From contig NC_081412.1 in NCBI RefSeq assembly GCF_030272615.1, positions 690,128,083 through 690,192,082 of the forward strand: 64,000 bases of DNA, given 5' to 3'. Of this stretch, positions 45,160-57,045 are shown piece by piece. Origin of the DNA: Cryptomeria japonica (taxonomy: Eukaryota > Streptophyta > Pinopsida > Cupressales > Cupressaceae). The translations under genes and the position numbers were made by a program. Positions within the stretch are counted from its first letter, which is position 1. Each line of letters starts with the position of its first letter. The notes under the pieces are model-generated. The model made no database searches. It was not told the origin of the DNA and worked only from the letters and a program-made list of their open reading frames with translations.

Positions 45160-46800
45160 AATTGAAGCCCATTGGAAGAAGGTTCTTTATATAACTTCCA
45201 CACTAATTTAGCCCTTAAAGCCAAATTTTGCTTACCTAAATCTCTAATACCAGCTCCTCCCTGGTCCTTCAGAGAACAAACCTTATCCCAAACCAACAAT
45301 GGTATTCTAGCCCTACCACTAACATTATCATTCCATGAGAAGGACCTCAAAACTAATTGCAAATTAACAATTGCTTTTTTAGGAGCCTTTAAGACTGACA
45401 TCAGATAAATAGGAACTGCATTCAAAACAACCTTGATAAGCACTATCTTACCAAGGAAAGTAATCCACTTATGGCTCCAAGATAGAATCCTTGTCGATGT
45501 GGAAGAGGATATTCTCTCCCAAAAGTTATTCTTTTTAGAACTAGTAAAAAAAGGAATCCCTAAGTACTTACAAGGGAAGTGACCAACATTAAACCCCCAA
45601 AACTTAACCAACCTCAATTTTACCAAGGGAGAAACATTAAGAAAAAAATCTTAGAATTAGCACTATTCACCTTTTGGCTAGAAAAAGCTGAATAATATAT
45701 GACAATCTTACTAATAACTTTTTCCTCAGCCATAGTAGCATGTCCAAACAATAAAGTATCATCAGCAAAAAGACAATGTGAGTGCCTATCTGCCATATTT
45801 GGAATACTGATACCTTTCCAATGACTAGCCTCCCTAGCAGGAAAGATAGACCTACTTAAGGTTTTAGCTAAAATGATAAACAAAAAAGGAGACAAAGGAT
45901 CACCTTGCCTAAGCCCTCTTGATGAGGCAAAAAACCACAAGGGGAACCATTCCAAATAACAGAAAATATGGTAGTAGAAGTACATTCATTAATCCACCTC
46001 ACCAACTTGACCCTAAACCAATTTTTTTAAGAACATAAGATAAAGCATGCCAACTAACCCCATCATAAGCTTTCATCATATCTAATTTGAGAATCATTGT
46101 AGGAATAGATAAGTTGGAGATAGAATGCAGAACCTCATGTGCCACAATGTCCCCCTCTGCAGTTTCCCTACTAGGAAAAATCCACCCTACTCACCCGAAA
46201 TAATCTTAGGGATGAGCCTAGCAAGCCTCATAGTGATTGCCTTAGTAATTATTTTATACAATGTGTTACATAATGTAATTGGGCAAAATCAACAAAAGAC
46301 TTAGGGTTCTCTATCTTAGGGATGATGGAAATAAGAATAGTATTCATTTCCTTTTAAATATCTATCTATTACTCATGGCTTCCTTCAAGACAAAAAGAAT
46401 CTCATCTCAAAGAAAAGACAAATATTTTTGGAAGAATAGAGCAGTGAACCCATTAGGACCTGAGGCCTTCTCAGGGGCCATAGAAAAAACAACCTCTTTC
46501 ACCTCTTGACTAGAAAAAGGGGCCCTAAACATTTTATTATCCTCCTCAAAAATAAGTTGTGGGATGGCCGAGGTAAAACTATCATCAAAAGAAGAATATT
46601 CTGCAGTCAACAAGGATTTAAAGAACCTAATGGCTTCAATGGTGGTATCCTTTTCCTCAGTTAAGAAGACCCCAAAAGAGTCTTGAATACAAGAGATCCT
46701 ACTCCTTTGTCTCTTCATTTTGGTGGAAGAATGAATTTTTTTTTGTTTCTATCCCCCTCCACAAGCCACAAGTCTCTAGACTTCTGCTACCAATAGATTT
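45141..46800 (-). pseudogene. reverse transcriptase of the LINE ORF2
   Basis: RVT_1 segments in order on the minus strand: FSSQEVKEVVFSMAPEKASG then PNGFTALFFQKYL (46407-46718), LRQGDPLSPFLFIILAKTLS and HCLFADDTLLFGHA with the F-A-D-D catalytic box (45620-45985), then FPCKYLGIPFFTSSKKNNFW, SWSHKWITFLGKIVLIKVVL and LVWDKVCSLKDQGGAGIRDL (45141-45626). At least two frameshifts and several stops separate the pieces. The catalytic Asp pair is intact. Confidence 0.92.
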
Positions 46801-47839
46801 ATTCCCAGGAAAGAATTTCCTCAAGCTGGGTATTCAAAAGTTTATGTTTAGCAAAGGCAGCAGAATCCATACCAATACTCATAACCACTCTATTTAAGGC
46901 TTCAAGCTCATTTTTTATTCTAGATTTCTCAAAAAAAATATTTTTGAAATGTGAGACATTCCAGGACTTGATCATCTCCTTAATAAAAGAGAGTTTTTTT
47001 ATAGACCGAAACATTCTAGTTTCAGAAACAAAAGGAGTCAAAGCCCACCAAGATTCCAAAAGCATCAGAAAAGAGAGGTCCCTAAACTACACAGGTTCAA
47101 ACTTAAATGAGGTTTTCCCAAGAGCTCTATCATCTAAAATAGATAACATAATTGGGAAATGATTAGAGCCTGCATTAGGTGAAACCATTGCAACAACATC
47201 CACATCCAAAGATATCTAATTTTCAGAAATCAGGAAATGATCAAGTCTTTCTACAATTTGCGAAAAATCCTTCCTCATGTTCATCCAAGTAAAAGGACCA
47301 TTTAAAGTTTTACAATCCAATAAACAAATTTTCTAAATAAAAGAATTAAAATCAACCACAATACATTTATTAGGTAGAATACCCACAATTTTGTCATCCT
47401 CGCAAGAAATAGCATTAAAATACCCTCCAAAGGCCACAAATTGTCCCCGAAGAGGGGAGGAGAATAAGGTTAATTAATCCCAAAGATCTCTTTTACCCAA
47501 AATACTCATTGGACCATAAATGTTGAACAACTAGAATTTAACATTAGAAACCCTTCTTTTCACCAAAGTCAACATCCAGTAAGGAGAAGATACAACCAAA
47601 GATAATTTAGTAGTAACATCATTCCAGAGGAAAGCTAACCCCCCCGAAGCCCCCTCAGAAGGGGAAACACAGAATTTCTAGGCATTCCATTTAGAAAATA
47701 AAAAATCAGCACCTTGTACACTCAATTTTGTTTCTTGCATCATAAGAACATAACACTTCATTAAGCCCAATTGGGACTTAATTAAGCATCTCTTGTTAGG
47801 GGAATTTAATCCCCTACCATTCCAAGAAATGACCTTCAT
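46801..47839 (-). pseudogene. endonuclease domain of the LINE ORF2 (start of ORF2)
   Basis: ORF2 starts at ATG 47839 with MKVISWNGRGLNSPNKR, then MMQETKL, LFNIYGPMSILGKRDLW, FVAFGGYFNAIS and GSNHFPIM. These are the apurinic-type endonuclease motifs. GGDFN reads G-G-Y-F-N and S-D-H reads S-N-H, so two catalytic Asp residues are lost (GAT to TAT and GAT to AAT). Stops interrupt the frame, but it stays in one phase to 46799. The helical linker SFIKEMIKSWNVSHFKNIFF precedes the RT. Confidence 0.88.
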
Positions 47840-47844
47840 TGTCC

Positions 47845-48294
47845 TCAAGGGGAGGCATTATATCCCCTCTTCTTAAGAGCACTATACTGACCATCCTTAC
47901 CCACCACAAAAGATGCATGAAGATTTCTTTTGGTAACAATAGACCTAGTAAAAGGAGGACTAAATTTCTTTTTCCTTTTCCTAGAACCAGAACCCGGACT
48001 CAACAAAGTGGACTGAATTCCAGCATCTACTTCTAACTGAGTGTAAAATGCCTTTGGCTTCTTACCCCACTTAGCAGGAGATAGTATCAGTGAAGAAGGA
48101 GATAAAGGAGTTTGTACCAAATTATTATTAATTATAGGATCAAACCCTACCTTATTATCCTCACACAAAACACCATCACAACCCAGAACTTTATCTGGAG
48201 AGATAATCTCAAAAGGATTGCGGGTTGGAGGGATAAACAAGGAAGTATTTAAATTAACAAGATCCTCATCAATCGAGTTAACCACCTTCTCATT
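47845..48294 (-). pseudogene. C-terminal tail of the LINE ORF1
   Basis: A minus-strand frame of 146 codons ending three bases before the ORF2 ATG. It is Ser/Pro/Lys-rich with SRKRKKKFSPPFTRSIVTKR, a basic stretch. Its place just before ORF2 fits the tail of a plant L1 ORF1; no DUF4283 domain is in view because copia G cuts it at 48295. Confidence 0.55.
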
Positions 48295-49581
48295 TGTTAG
48301 TAAGATGAGAGGGGGGGTGAATCATAAAAACTCAATAATCATTGTATACATCAGATTCAACCTCGGTAGCCTTTACTGATATGCAACTATGACTATAAAT
48401 CATTCAAACTCATAAATAGATACACTTAAAACATAATAACACAATTAACACTAGATTTAACGTGGAAACCCAAATAGGGAAAAACCACTGTGGGATTTTG
48501 GACCCACTAAGAAATATACCCTTCTAGAGTATGCTCGGTTAAAATCCAATCCTATTACAGATTACATAAACACATTGCTAGATGTGAACCGGTTAAGGGA
48601 TTTCCCTCAGATTTGTTAGAATCTTGCACTTTGTTAGAAGTGACCTTGTCAAAGGATTTCAAACACTCATTTAGAATATTACCTTGCTAGAGGATTTACA
48701 AATATGACTGTTAGGTCCACTCGGTTAAGAGATTTCCTATCACTTACAAAATAAATAACAGTATAAGATATATCTGCAACTTCACATCTGAAATGCTAAA
48801 GCAGACACTATGTGCTCAAAATAATCTTGTCATAAGACTTATCTTGCTCCTTGCTAGGCTTCTCAATCTATTCTTTAATCAGATATTCAATCTTCTGTGC
48901 TCGGTGATCACTGTTGTAGTATCATTGTTCTTCTATTTGCCTGCATCTATTGTTCATCAACAATTTCCTATTTATAAACAATTCCTAACCGCTTAATCTC
49001 TTTGATCACATTTCCCATGATCAATCTTAGCCATCAGATCTTCAAACTTGACTAGGTTCATTGTATCCTTCGATCTAAAAATGGTTTATCTCACCTTGGA
49101 ACTTGTGCTAGGTTATGACTGATGAATCTGCGTTGTAGATCTAACTCCTATATTTTCATTGTCATAGATCTTCAACAAACTTCTTGCATGACATACCAAT
49201 CATCCATACATCTCTAGCTCATTGGAATCCTTCATTTAATAATGCTTTTATCCATCCAATGCATTCTATTATTACTCGGTTGCTACTCGGTAATACTGAA
49301 CCTTTACTTGGCAGATATTTTGCCTTCTTTAACCGATATCGATAACCTTAGGGTTTATCAACTAGCTTCTTTGCTCGGTAACATAGAACAGTATCAAACC
49401 TATATTCATGTATTGAACGAAATCTTTTCTCCTTCATGTTCAGTCTTCGAATACTCATTATATAAGATATCGAAATAATCAAAACAACAAAATCTCATCA
49501 TTGTCTTACTCGGTAATAGTTGCCCATTGAATAACTTATTACTCCCCTTCATTTTCATTCTTTCTGTGTCACTTACCAACA
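48295..49581 (-). repeat. 3' LTR of copia G
   Basis: On the plus strand TGTTAGTAAGATGAGAGG to TTACCAACA. The first 150 bases match 57979-58131 next to G's PBS. It is also imperfectly complementary to element F's LTR, for example the reverse of CATTTCAGATGT(A/G)AAGTTGCAG, so G and F LTRs are related and face each other. Confidence 0.82.
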
Positions 49582-49601
49582 TCTTTATACTTATCAAAAT
49601 A

Positions 49602-50780
49602 TGTTACTACTTATCAAGTTGCCATTAGTTTTATGTTCAAAGTTATTCTATATACTCTAGTCGGTTATCTCTACCAAAATATTCAATCGGTATGTAATAG
49701 TCCAGTCGGTTATAGAAGAAAGTATTCACCAGAGCCTAGTATGCACCAAGTTGTCTACCGAGTATCATTCCATGTCTACTGAGAAGCAAAGATGACACAC
49801 CGAGTGAAACATGTTACCGGATTCATTGAACCTAGACATACATATGAAAACATGTTACAAGATCAAGGAACATAGAACCGTTATCACATTGGAAATTGCA
49901 CTTAAAGATTGTGTATGATTTCAAGGTCATCTAACAAATGAAATATTTTGCATGGTTATTCATTTGAGAAATCATGTTTGTAAGATCAAAGTAATGAATG
50001 GATCACCGACATAAGAGATCTATTTATACAACATGGATTAAGATCAGAAAAAACACATGTAGTATGACAGAAAGGAAGATATAGAAATATATGAAGCAAG
50101 ACATATGAAAGCACTAAGTGTTATGACTATTATAGAGACATAGAGGTCACCGAGAAGGATTTCAGAGAACAATCAAAGAACAGAGTAAACAGAAGGGTTT
50201 ACCGAGTTACTATATGGGTTACCGAGGTATGCTATAAGCAAGGTAATCTTATTCTGAGCACATAGAATCTGCTATAACATTTCAGATGTAAAGTTGCAGA
50301 TATTTGTAATGATTTTATTGTAATATTTTGAAGTTGTAAGAGAAACCTTTAACAGGGTAAAAGACTCTAATCAAGTCTATAAATTGTAAAGCCTCTAACC
50401 AGGTGCAACATTTAGATTAAGTGTTGTAAAATCCTTTAGTAAGGTAGATCTAACAGATCTTGATACTCCTAATAGGGTAAGCTATCAGAAATAGCTAAAC
50501 ATGTAGCTCTAACCGAGCAACCTTTATTATTGCAGTAGTGAAGTTGTGGGTGCCATCCCCACTATAGTTTTTCTCTCTAACCAAGAGTTTCTGCGTAACA
50601 AAAATATATGTGTTATGGAGTGAATCATGTATGATTGTTATTTGTTTGTTTTAGCATTATATTATGTTATTGCACTATTTAGTTTATGCTTAACAGTAAA
50701 GATATTGTTAAGAAAAGGATTTGAAGTACTGATTCACCCCTCCCCTCTTAGTACATTAGCTTTCCATATTGGGCCTAACA
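49602..50780 (+). repeat. 5' LTR of element F
   Basis: Ends GGGCCTAACA directly before the PBS. The start at TGTTACTACTT is inferred from the TGTT end and its closeness to G's LTR. It contains a diverged CCCACTATAGTTTTTCTC block near 50560 and GATTCACCCCTCCCC near the end. Confidence 0.72.
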
Positions 50781-50782
50781 AT

Positions 50783-50794
50783 TAGTATCAGAGC
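50783..50794 (+). other. tRNA-iMet primer-binding site of element F
   Basis: TAGTATCAGAGC, one mismatch to the standard site, two bases after the LTR. Confidence 0.85.
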
Positions 50795-50842
50795 TTCAAT
50801 CTTGGAAAAGGGTTTAACTGCCTAAACAGAAAGATCTTATCA

Positions 50843-52194
50843 ATGGAAGGCTATAAACAATGTCAGAGGATTGTGTATCTACAAGAAGAGCTGGATCATG
50901 CTAATCAAGTGATTGTAGACATGCAAAGGCAAATGCAAAAATCTCTGAAAGTCAGAAGAAGATTATCTAATGATTTGCAGGACTCTCAAGAGTTAGTGGA
51001 AAAAATTGAGACATCATCTGAGAATAGTATATTTGAAGAGACTAAAGAAATGATTGGAGTATTGAAAGAAAAGAACAAAGCATCGGCTGATCAACTAAAA
51101 GCAATGAAAAGAGAACATGAACATTTCAGCACACAGATGACTGAAAATCTTGATGCATTGAGGACAACTGAGGATAAAGTAAGAGATCTAGAAAGAGAGA
51201 AACAACAACTTGAAGTCTTAGTATCTGATAAGAATGATGAAATCACAAGGTTGACTGGATTTCAACAAAACCTGTCAGATCAACTAGGTTATGCACATCA
51301 TGAAACAAATATGAAAGATGGTGAGAATCAAGCATTGAAACTTGAAGTATCAAGGTTGACCAATGAACTTGAAATAGAGAAAAAATCTGAAGAAACAATG
51401 AAGAAGAGCTATGAAGCAGCAAAGATGTTGGATTTGCAACTGAATACAAGAAGACCCAACAAAGATGCAGGACTCATTTACAAAGGAAAAGACTCTACTG
51501 AGAAGGGAATTCATACTACCGAGAGAGGAGAATCATTAAAGCGAGTTGGAATCAAGAAGAACATCAAAAGAAAGAAGCCTATTTGCAACTACTATGGAAA
51601 TCAAGGTCACACTACCAACATGTGCCAAATCAGAAAAAGTAAGCAACCGAATGTCACTAAGTCCAATGGTTATTGTTACAATTGTAATAAATATGGTCAC
51701 ACATCTAATCAATGTAGGACAAAGTTTTCTAACAATTATCAGAAGGCAAAATTCAAAGGGTTTTGTAAAAACTGCAATAGATATGGACATAGTACCGAGA
51801 AGTGGTTGTCTAAGCAAAAGAACTATATGTGGTATGCACACCAAGCAAATACTGGAAGCTACTGAACCCACAGAGATCTTAACTGACAATATGTTGCAGT
51901 ACCATGGGATTACAATACAAGGATATGGTGTGAATGTTGTGGAAGATATGGACATATAAGTGCCAACTGCTTTATAAGGTTTGGGATGAAAAACCAAAGA
52001 TCATAGAGAAATCCTGGTATGACATGTTTTCATTATCACAAAGTAGGACACTTGGCTAGAGATTGCATAGATCAACCTAGAAAAGACATTGAGGAAATAA
52101 AAGAAAAATTAAAGATGATTTGGAAAAAGAAGGAAATTGTGTCAAATGAAGAAAGCACCTTACCTACTGAGTTAGGTGCTCCTATTCCAAATTA
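50843..52194 (+). pseudogene. ORF1 of element F: gag-like coiled coil and five zinc knuckles
   Basis: The best preserved ORF1: 340 codons open from ATG 50843 (MEGYKQCQRIVYLQEELDHA), then TGA at 51863-51865 and continuation in the same frame to about 52194, with two more stops. Residues 1-200 are a long coiled coil. Then LDLQLNTRRPNKDAGLIYKG and a basic stretch. CCHC knuckles: CNYYGNQGHTTNMC, CYNCNKYGHTSNQC, CKNCNRYGHSTEKW (last Cys lost), CECCGRYGHISANC and CFHYHKVGHLARDC. It binds RNA and forms particles, by analogy with gag. The UBN2 core is absent. 52200-52776 is noncoding. Confidence 0.82.
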
Positions 52195-52776
52195 ATCGGT
52201 AAAGGTATGAAGGGACTGCATTCTCTCAAGGTTAAATCTTAACAGTTCCTATTTTATTATGTACTTAATTCAAAATCTGCATAGTTAAGATGTAGTAGTA
52301 AGTTTGAAATTCTATCAATGTCTTTTGGAGCACTATACAGGAAACCTGTCAAGTCGATGAATACAGGAAACCTATTAAGTCAGTGAATATAGGAAGCCTG
52401 TCAAGCCGGTAAATGAAGGAAGTTTGGTTACTCGGTTAAAGCGAAAAAAAAGGGAAAGAAAGTTTAGTGGAACTAAGTGCATTTAATATTTTTGACCTAA
52501 CCTGCACGGAGCCCGATAAGGTATACTGTGTACTTAAAACATTTATGCGGTCATTTTTTACTTACCAAGTTTTTGAGAGAGCAGAGAAAATTGAATCCAA
52601 GGTGATCAAACCTCCTACAAAGCAAAATTCAAGGTATTTACATTAATCTCAATGCATTGTTAAGCTATTTTACCGATCTTATCAAGTTGTTATTATCTGC
52701 TAAGTGTAAAGCGTCTGTCATTTGAAAATCCTCAAACCCTAAGGATCTTTTGTTAGTTTTTATTTGAAATCTATAA

Positions 52777-54990
52777 ATGGCACCTAAGATCCAAGATCCC
52801 ATAGTTGTTAAGAATGTTGAAAAGCCCTCAATAAAATACTCTTTAACTCCCAAAGTTGCATCTGAACTGGATGACACAAAACCGCTTTTTCACTCATCCT
52901 AGATAGAGTGTTATTAGTCAAGGATGTGAGATTCTTCACCAAATGTCGTGTTGAAGAACTCGGTCACATTGAAATCAAAGACACCTATGATGAATTGTGC
53001 ACTGATGGAAAATTGGATAGCAAGTATGAGCACATTAAGATCAAGGGATTAATTGAAGCCCTAACCTATCCTCGTGTGTTCAAACCCCAGTGGGTCAAGT
53101 TTGTTCTGAGAAGAGTTCATGATGACTTCATGTGGCTAGAAGAGCTACCATTTAAGATTACCAAGGAAATCATTCATCTGATTACCGGTTACCCTATTTA
53201 TGATCATGTCTGAGCTCAAAAGATGATATCACAGAAGGAATTGATCAGTTTAACGAGAGTGGAATCATATTGCAGAGGACTGAAATTGAACAATGTCACT
53301 GATGCAGAACTAAAATTTGCCATTAGAGTAATAGGTTACTGTTTCTTCCAATCGGCAAGGGAAAATAGTGTACCCTGTGCAGTAGTAGACCTAGCATACA
53401 AAATTGTGAAAAAGGGAATGAAAATTGATCTATGTGAGGTGTTGCTGAAAAACCCATTTGAGAATCTAAACACCATCAGGAAGTCGAAGAAAAATAACTC
53501 AGCTAATACACTAAAGTTTGGATCACTACTTGTATGCATGTTTTTCTATTTTGAAAAACTCTTTCCATCAGTTGGTAAAGTTGTTTGGGAACTACACCAA
53601 CCAATAACCCATCAGATCAATGACTTCATCAAGAAGCTAGGTGATAATTTTAATGATATTATGGATGATTACTTCAGTAAGTTTCAAGAGAAAATGCATA
53701 ACAGGTACCAAATTCCACCCAAGCTAGTGGAGAAATACAAAGATGACATATGTTTTGAAGTAGACACTGATTACTGTTATGTGAATGTTGTGGAACCAAG
53801 AACTCAATCTTTGTCACTTATGGGTTACGAGATTGATTTTGACATCACACAATAGCAAATTGATGCATTTCTTACATTACCAAGGCATGCTACCGAGCTG
53901 AGGTATGGAACCTATGAAGAAGTGAAGGAAAAAGTAAAAATGAGCATTGTAGTACCCAAAGCTACAAGAAAGGCAACAAAGATGATAAAGGCATTATCGG
54001 AGAAATTCAAAGAAGATTCTTCCTCCACACTTGTCAAAGGCACTATAGCCATTACCGAAGAGGAGTCTGAAGCCCAAGAGGCAGCTATAACACTGAACAC
54101 TGAATTGCCTAAGGGAAAAGTGTTGAAAAGAAAGAAACAGGATTCATCAAAGGCCTCACCGACTCCTCTAGCAAAGTGACCTAACACAAGAGCATCTGCA
54201 GCTTCACCGAGTAAGAAAACAAAGAGTGTTATTGTTCCCAAGGTAACAAAAACTTACAAGAAATCAACTCAGAGACTCATTTTGGCAAAAGAGTCTAGTG
54301 ACACCGAATCTGAGGATGCAAGCAAATTTTAGATTGTCAAGAGCAAGAAGGTAAATGTACATAGTGTTGAAAATTTTTGTACTAATCTGAAGGAATATGG
54401 TGGATTTGGAGGATTTAGATATGTTAAGTATGAATCTAGAAATGAAGATGAAAAGAGACAAATAGAAGAAGCTGTCATATGCACACTTCTGAAATTTTGA
54501 TTGGTCCCATTAGAAGTCTCTAATTCTCTTCCAAAAGAATTATGTGCACATATTGATAATAGGTGGCAATATGCCCTGGACTCAGAGAAATGGATTAGAG
54601 AAAGAAGTCTAGTACATCTCTTTCCTGACATGTCAGTAGCTGAAATAAAAGAACATTTGACAACCTACCACACAAAGTTCCTCGTCAAACAAAAAGCCTT
54701 GAAATTGATGAATGGGCTATATATTGAAGTGGAAAATGAGACAAAAGAAAAGAGGCAAGAAATATTTAGAAACAAGGATGTCGGTGAGCAAGCTAAAGTT
54801 GAAATAGTTGATGTCACCGAGCAAGATCATGATGTTACCGAGCAAGACCTTGCTGACACCATTCACATAGATGAAGATATCATGGATATAGAGGCACCTG
54901 AATAGGAAATGATAGAAGGCAATGCATATGCAAAACTTGTATCCAGTGAATCAGTTTTGGAACAAGTTCAGCCTTATCCACCAGTCAATC
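52777..54990 (+). pseudogene. ORF2 of element F: conserved unknown protein in place of pol
   Basis: ATG at 52777 (MAPKIQDPIVVKNVEKPSIK), a frame change before 52908, then one frame to about 54990 broken only by six stops. Order: LLVKDVRFFTKCRVEELG, LRRVHDDFMWLEELPFKI then TKEIIHLITGYP, ELKFAIRVIGYCFFQSAREN, FGSLLVCMFFYFEKLFP, FSKFQEKMHNRYQIPPKL, ICFEVDTDYCYVNVVEPR, SLMGYEIDFDIT, a Lys/Ser-rich linker with a basic stretch (GKVLKRKKQ), RQIEEAVICTLLKF, SNSLPKELCAHIDNRWQYAL and an acidic end. It aligns by eye with C and E ORF2 over its length. Stops fall at likely CGA, CAA and CAG codons. The end is cut by the deletion joining it to G. Confidence 0.78.
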
Positions 54991-54997
54991 AATCTGT

Positions 54998-56098
54998 CTC
55001 ACTCCTTCAAGTCTTGCCATAGGTGCAAAAGTCTCACCATAATCTACTCCTTCTTCTTGAGCATAACCTTTGCAAACTAGTCTTGCTTTATTCCGAATGA
55101 CCTCTCCTTTTTCATTTAGCTTGTTTCTGAAAATCTACTTTGTACCTATCACATTTTTCTCTTTTGGTCTTGAGACCAGTGTCCATGTTTCATTCTTCTT
55201 GACTTGTTCAATCTCTTTTGTAATAGCATTTACCCAATCTTCATTACTAAATGCCTCTTTTACTATTCTCGATTCAAATTCAGATATCAGACATGTGTTT
55301 TGTCTCAGTTTGTTCCTTGTCATCACTAGATCATCCTTATCTCCTATAATTTGACTTGATGCATGATTTCTTCTGACATGCTTGGCTAATATAAGCTCGA
55401 TAGGATCTGTATGATCGTCTGCATCACTCGGTAACTAGGTATTTTCTTCATTTTCTTCATCAACTTTCTCGGTAGGACTTCTCAGTTGAACATAAACAAA
55501 CTCTTCATAATCTTCTGGTTCTTTGGAATTTCCTTCATCATTTCTTTCTGCAAATTCATCAATTTTCACATTTGCACTTTCCACTATTTTATTAGATGAT
55601 TTGATCAGACATTTAAATGCTTTACTTCTAGAAGAATAACCAAGAAATGTTCCTTCCTCGCTTTTCTGATCAAACTTTCCATTTCTGTCATCTTTGTGAA
55701 CATAACATCTTCTTCCAAATATTTTAAAGTAACTTACATTAGGTTTCTTGTCATACCAGATTTCATATGGTGTCTTCAAAGTTTCTTTCTTCAATTGTAC
55801 TTGATTCAGGGTGTAAACTGTAGTGCTGATTGCTTCTCTCCAAAATGTTTGAGGTACCCTCTTTTCTATCATCAGGGTTCTGGCACAATCTACAATTGAT
55901 CTGTTTCTTCTTTCAGCTATCCCATTTTATTGAGGTGTTCTTGGTGCAGATACTTGTCTCTTTATACCATGATCATTGCAAAATAGGTTAAATTCATCAG
56001 AAATGAATTCTCCTCCTCTGCCAGATCTTAGACATTTCAACTATCTTCCTGTTTCTTTTTCAACTCTAGCCTTGTACCATTTGAAAGGCTTCTGATTT
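54998..56098 (-). pseudogene. integrase C-terminal half and start of RT of copia G
   Basis: The minus strand shows FWREAISTTVYTLNQVQLKK, TLKTPYEIWYDKKPNVSYFK and RKAFK-like KAFKCLIKSSNKIVESANVK (55435-55872), an acidic linker, then LISEFESRIVKEAFSNEDWV and IEQVKKNETWTLVSRPKEKN (55135-55326) and the RT start [20 protein letters not shown] followed by [10 protein letters not shown] near 55000. The RT catalytic part and RNase H are absent. The integrase middle at 55873-56098 is badly broken. Confidence 0.87.
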
Positions 56099-57045
56099 TT
56101 ATTTTAATAACATAGCTAACATCATCCTTGAGTAATCATCCACAAATAATATAAAGTATTTATCACCAAAATAAATTTGAACTTTCATAGGACCACAAAG
56201 ATCAGTGTGCACGAGATCTAAAATTCCTTTAGAAGTGTAGGACTTACTTGTAAAGCTTGAATTTGTCATCTTACCCATCTGGCATCCTTGACATATTGCA
56301 TTCTTAGGTTTTTCCAAGCTTGGTAGACTTCTTACTCTGTGCTTCTTACTTATTTTGATCAAGTTATCAAAACTTACATGACAAAACGTTTTGTGCCATA
56401 ACCAGGTATCTTCTATTTTAGCATACAGACAATTGTTCCGATTTGAGTCAAGATGAAATGTATTACCTTTTATTTGTGTTCCGGTAGCAGCCAACTTTCC
56501 ATGTTTGTCATGAACTTTGACACTTCCTTTTTGAAATTCTATTCGGTATCCTATATTGTTTAATTGTGCTACACTCAACAAATTGTATTTCAAATCTTCA
56601 ACCCAATATACATCATCACATTTAGCATTGTCAAGAAGTGTGATAGAACCTTTACCTTTCACTAGACATGGTGCATCATTACCAAATCTTACATAACCTT
56701 CATCATAGTCTTCTAATTTAACAAACTTTTATTTATCACTTGTCGTGTGATGTGAGCATCCACTATCTATGATCCAAGAATCATTTTTATTTATGTGAGA
56801 TATCAAGGATTTTTCCTCATACCTTTCTTCATTTGATCCATCTTTGATAGCCACATATACAACTTCCTCTGTCTCAGTCCCATCAGATTTGTCATCGTTG
56901 GATTCCTTATCAGCTACTAGGCATGTCTTTCTATCTCTCCTTCTGAAGTCTCGGTGTCCTCTATATTGGTTGTCTTTCTATCTGTCATCTCGGTATTCTC
57001 TCTTTTCACTAGATTCTTTGTCAGGACAGTTAGAAGCCATATGTC
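56099..57045 (-). pseudogene. zinc knuckle, protease and integrase start of copia G
   Basis: Minus strand: knuckle YFNCDRIGHMASNC (first Cys to Tyr), acidic linker, protease WIIDSGCSHHTTSD with D-S-G intact, then one long frame from 56662 with MKGKGSITLLDNAKC, NLLSVAQLNNIGYRIEF, TWLWHKTFCHVSFDNL and the integrase start LDLVHTDLCGPMKVQIYFGD. Stops break the part around 56663-57000. Confidence 0.87.

Larger units (their letters stand above)
42120..48294 (-). mobile_element. plant L1-type LINE, 5' part cut off by copia G
   Basis: Minus-strand element with the tail of ORF1, then ORF2 with endonuclease, RT, zf-RVT and RNase H, then a 3' region with the plant L1 phrase CTTCCCAATGGGG (near 42265) and an AT-rich end with AATAATAATAAT (near 42130). 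There are no LTRs. Copia G is inserted at 48294/48295 and the upstream part should resume right of the window. The exact 3' end is uncertain. Confidence 0.85.
49602..54990 (+). mobile_element. pol-less copia-type element F, 3' end deleted
   Basis: 5' LTR, initiator-Met PBS with one mismatch, ORF1 (50843-52194), a 0.6-kb gap, ORF2 (52777 to about 54990). The sequence then passes abruptly into copia G RT on the other strand. No 3' LTR is left. The order matches C and E. Its LTR resembles G's, and both carry many ACCGAG/CTCGGT motifs not common in the other elements. Confidence 0.82.

Noticed and set aside
51536-51997. Minus- and plus-strand frames over the F zinc knuckles
   Set aside because: Alternative frames of the real ORF1; only the frame from 50843 gives coiled coil and CCHC knuckles.
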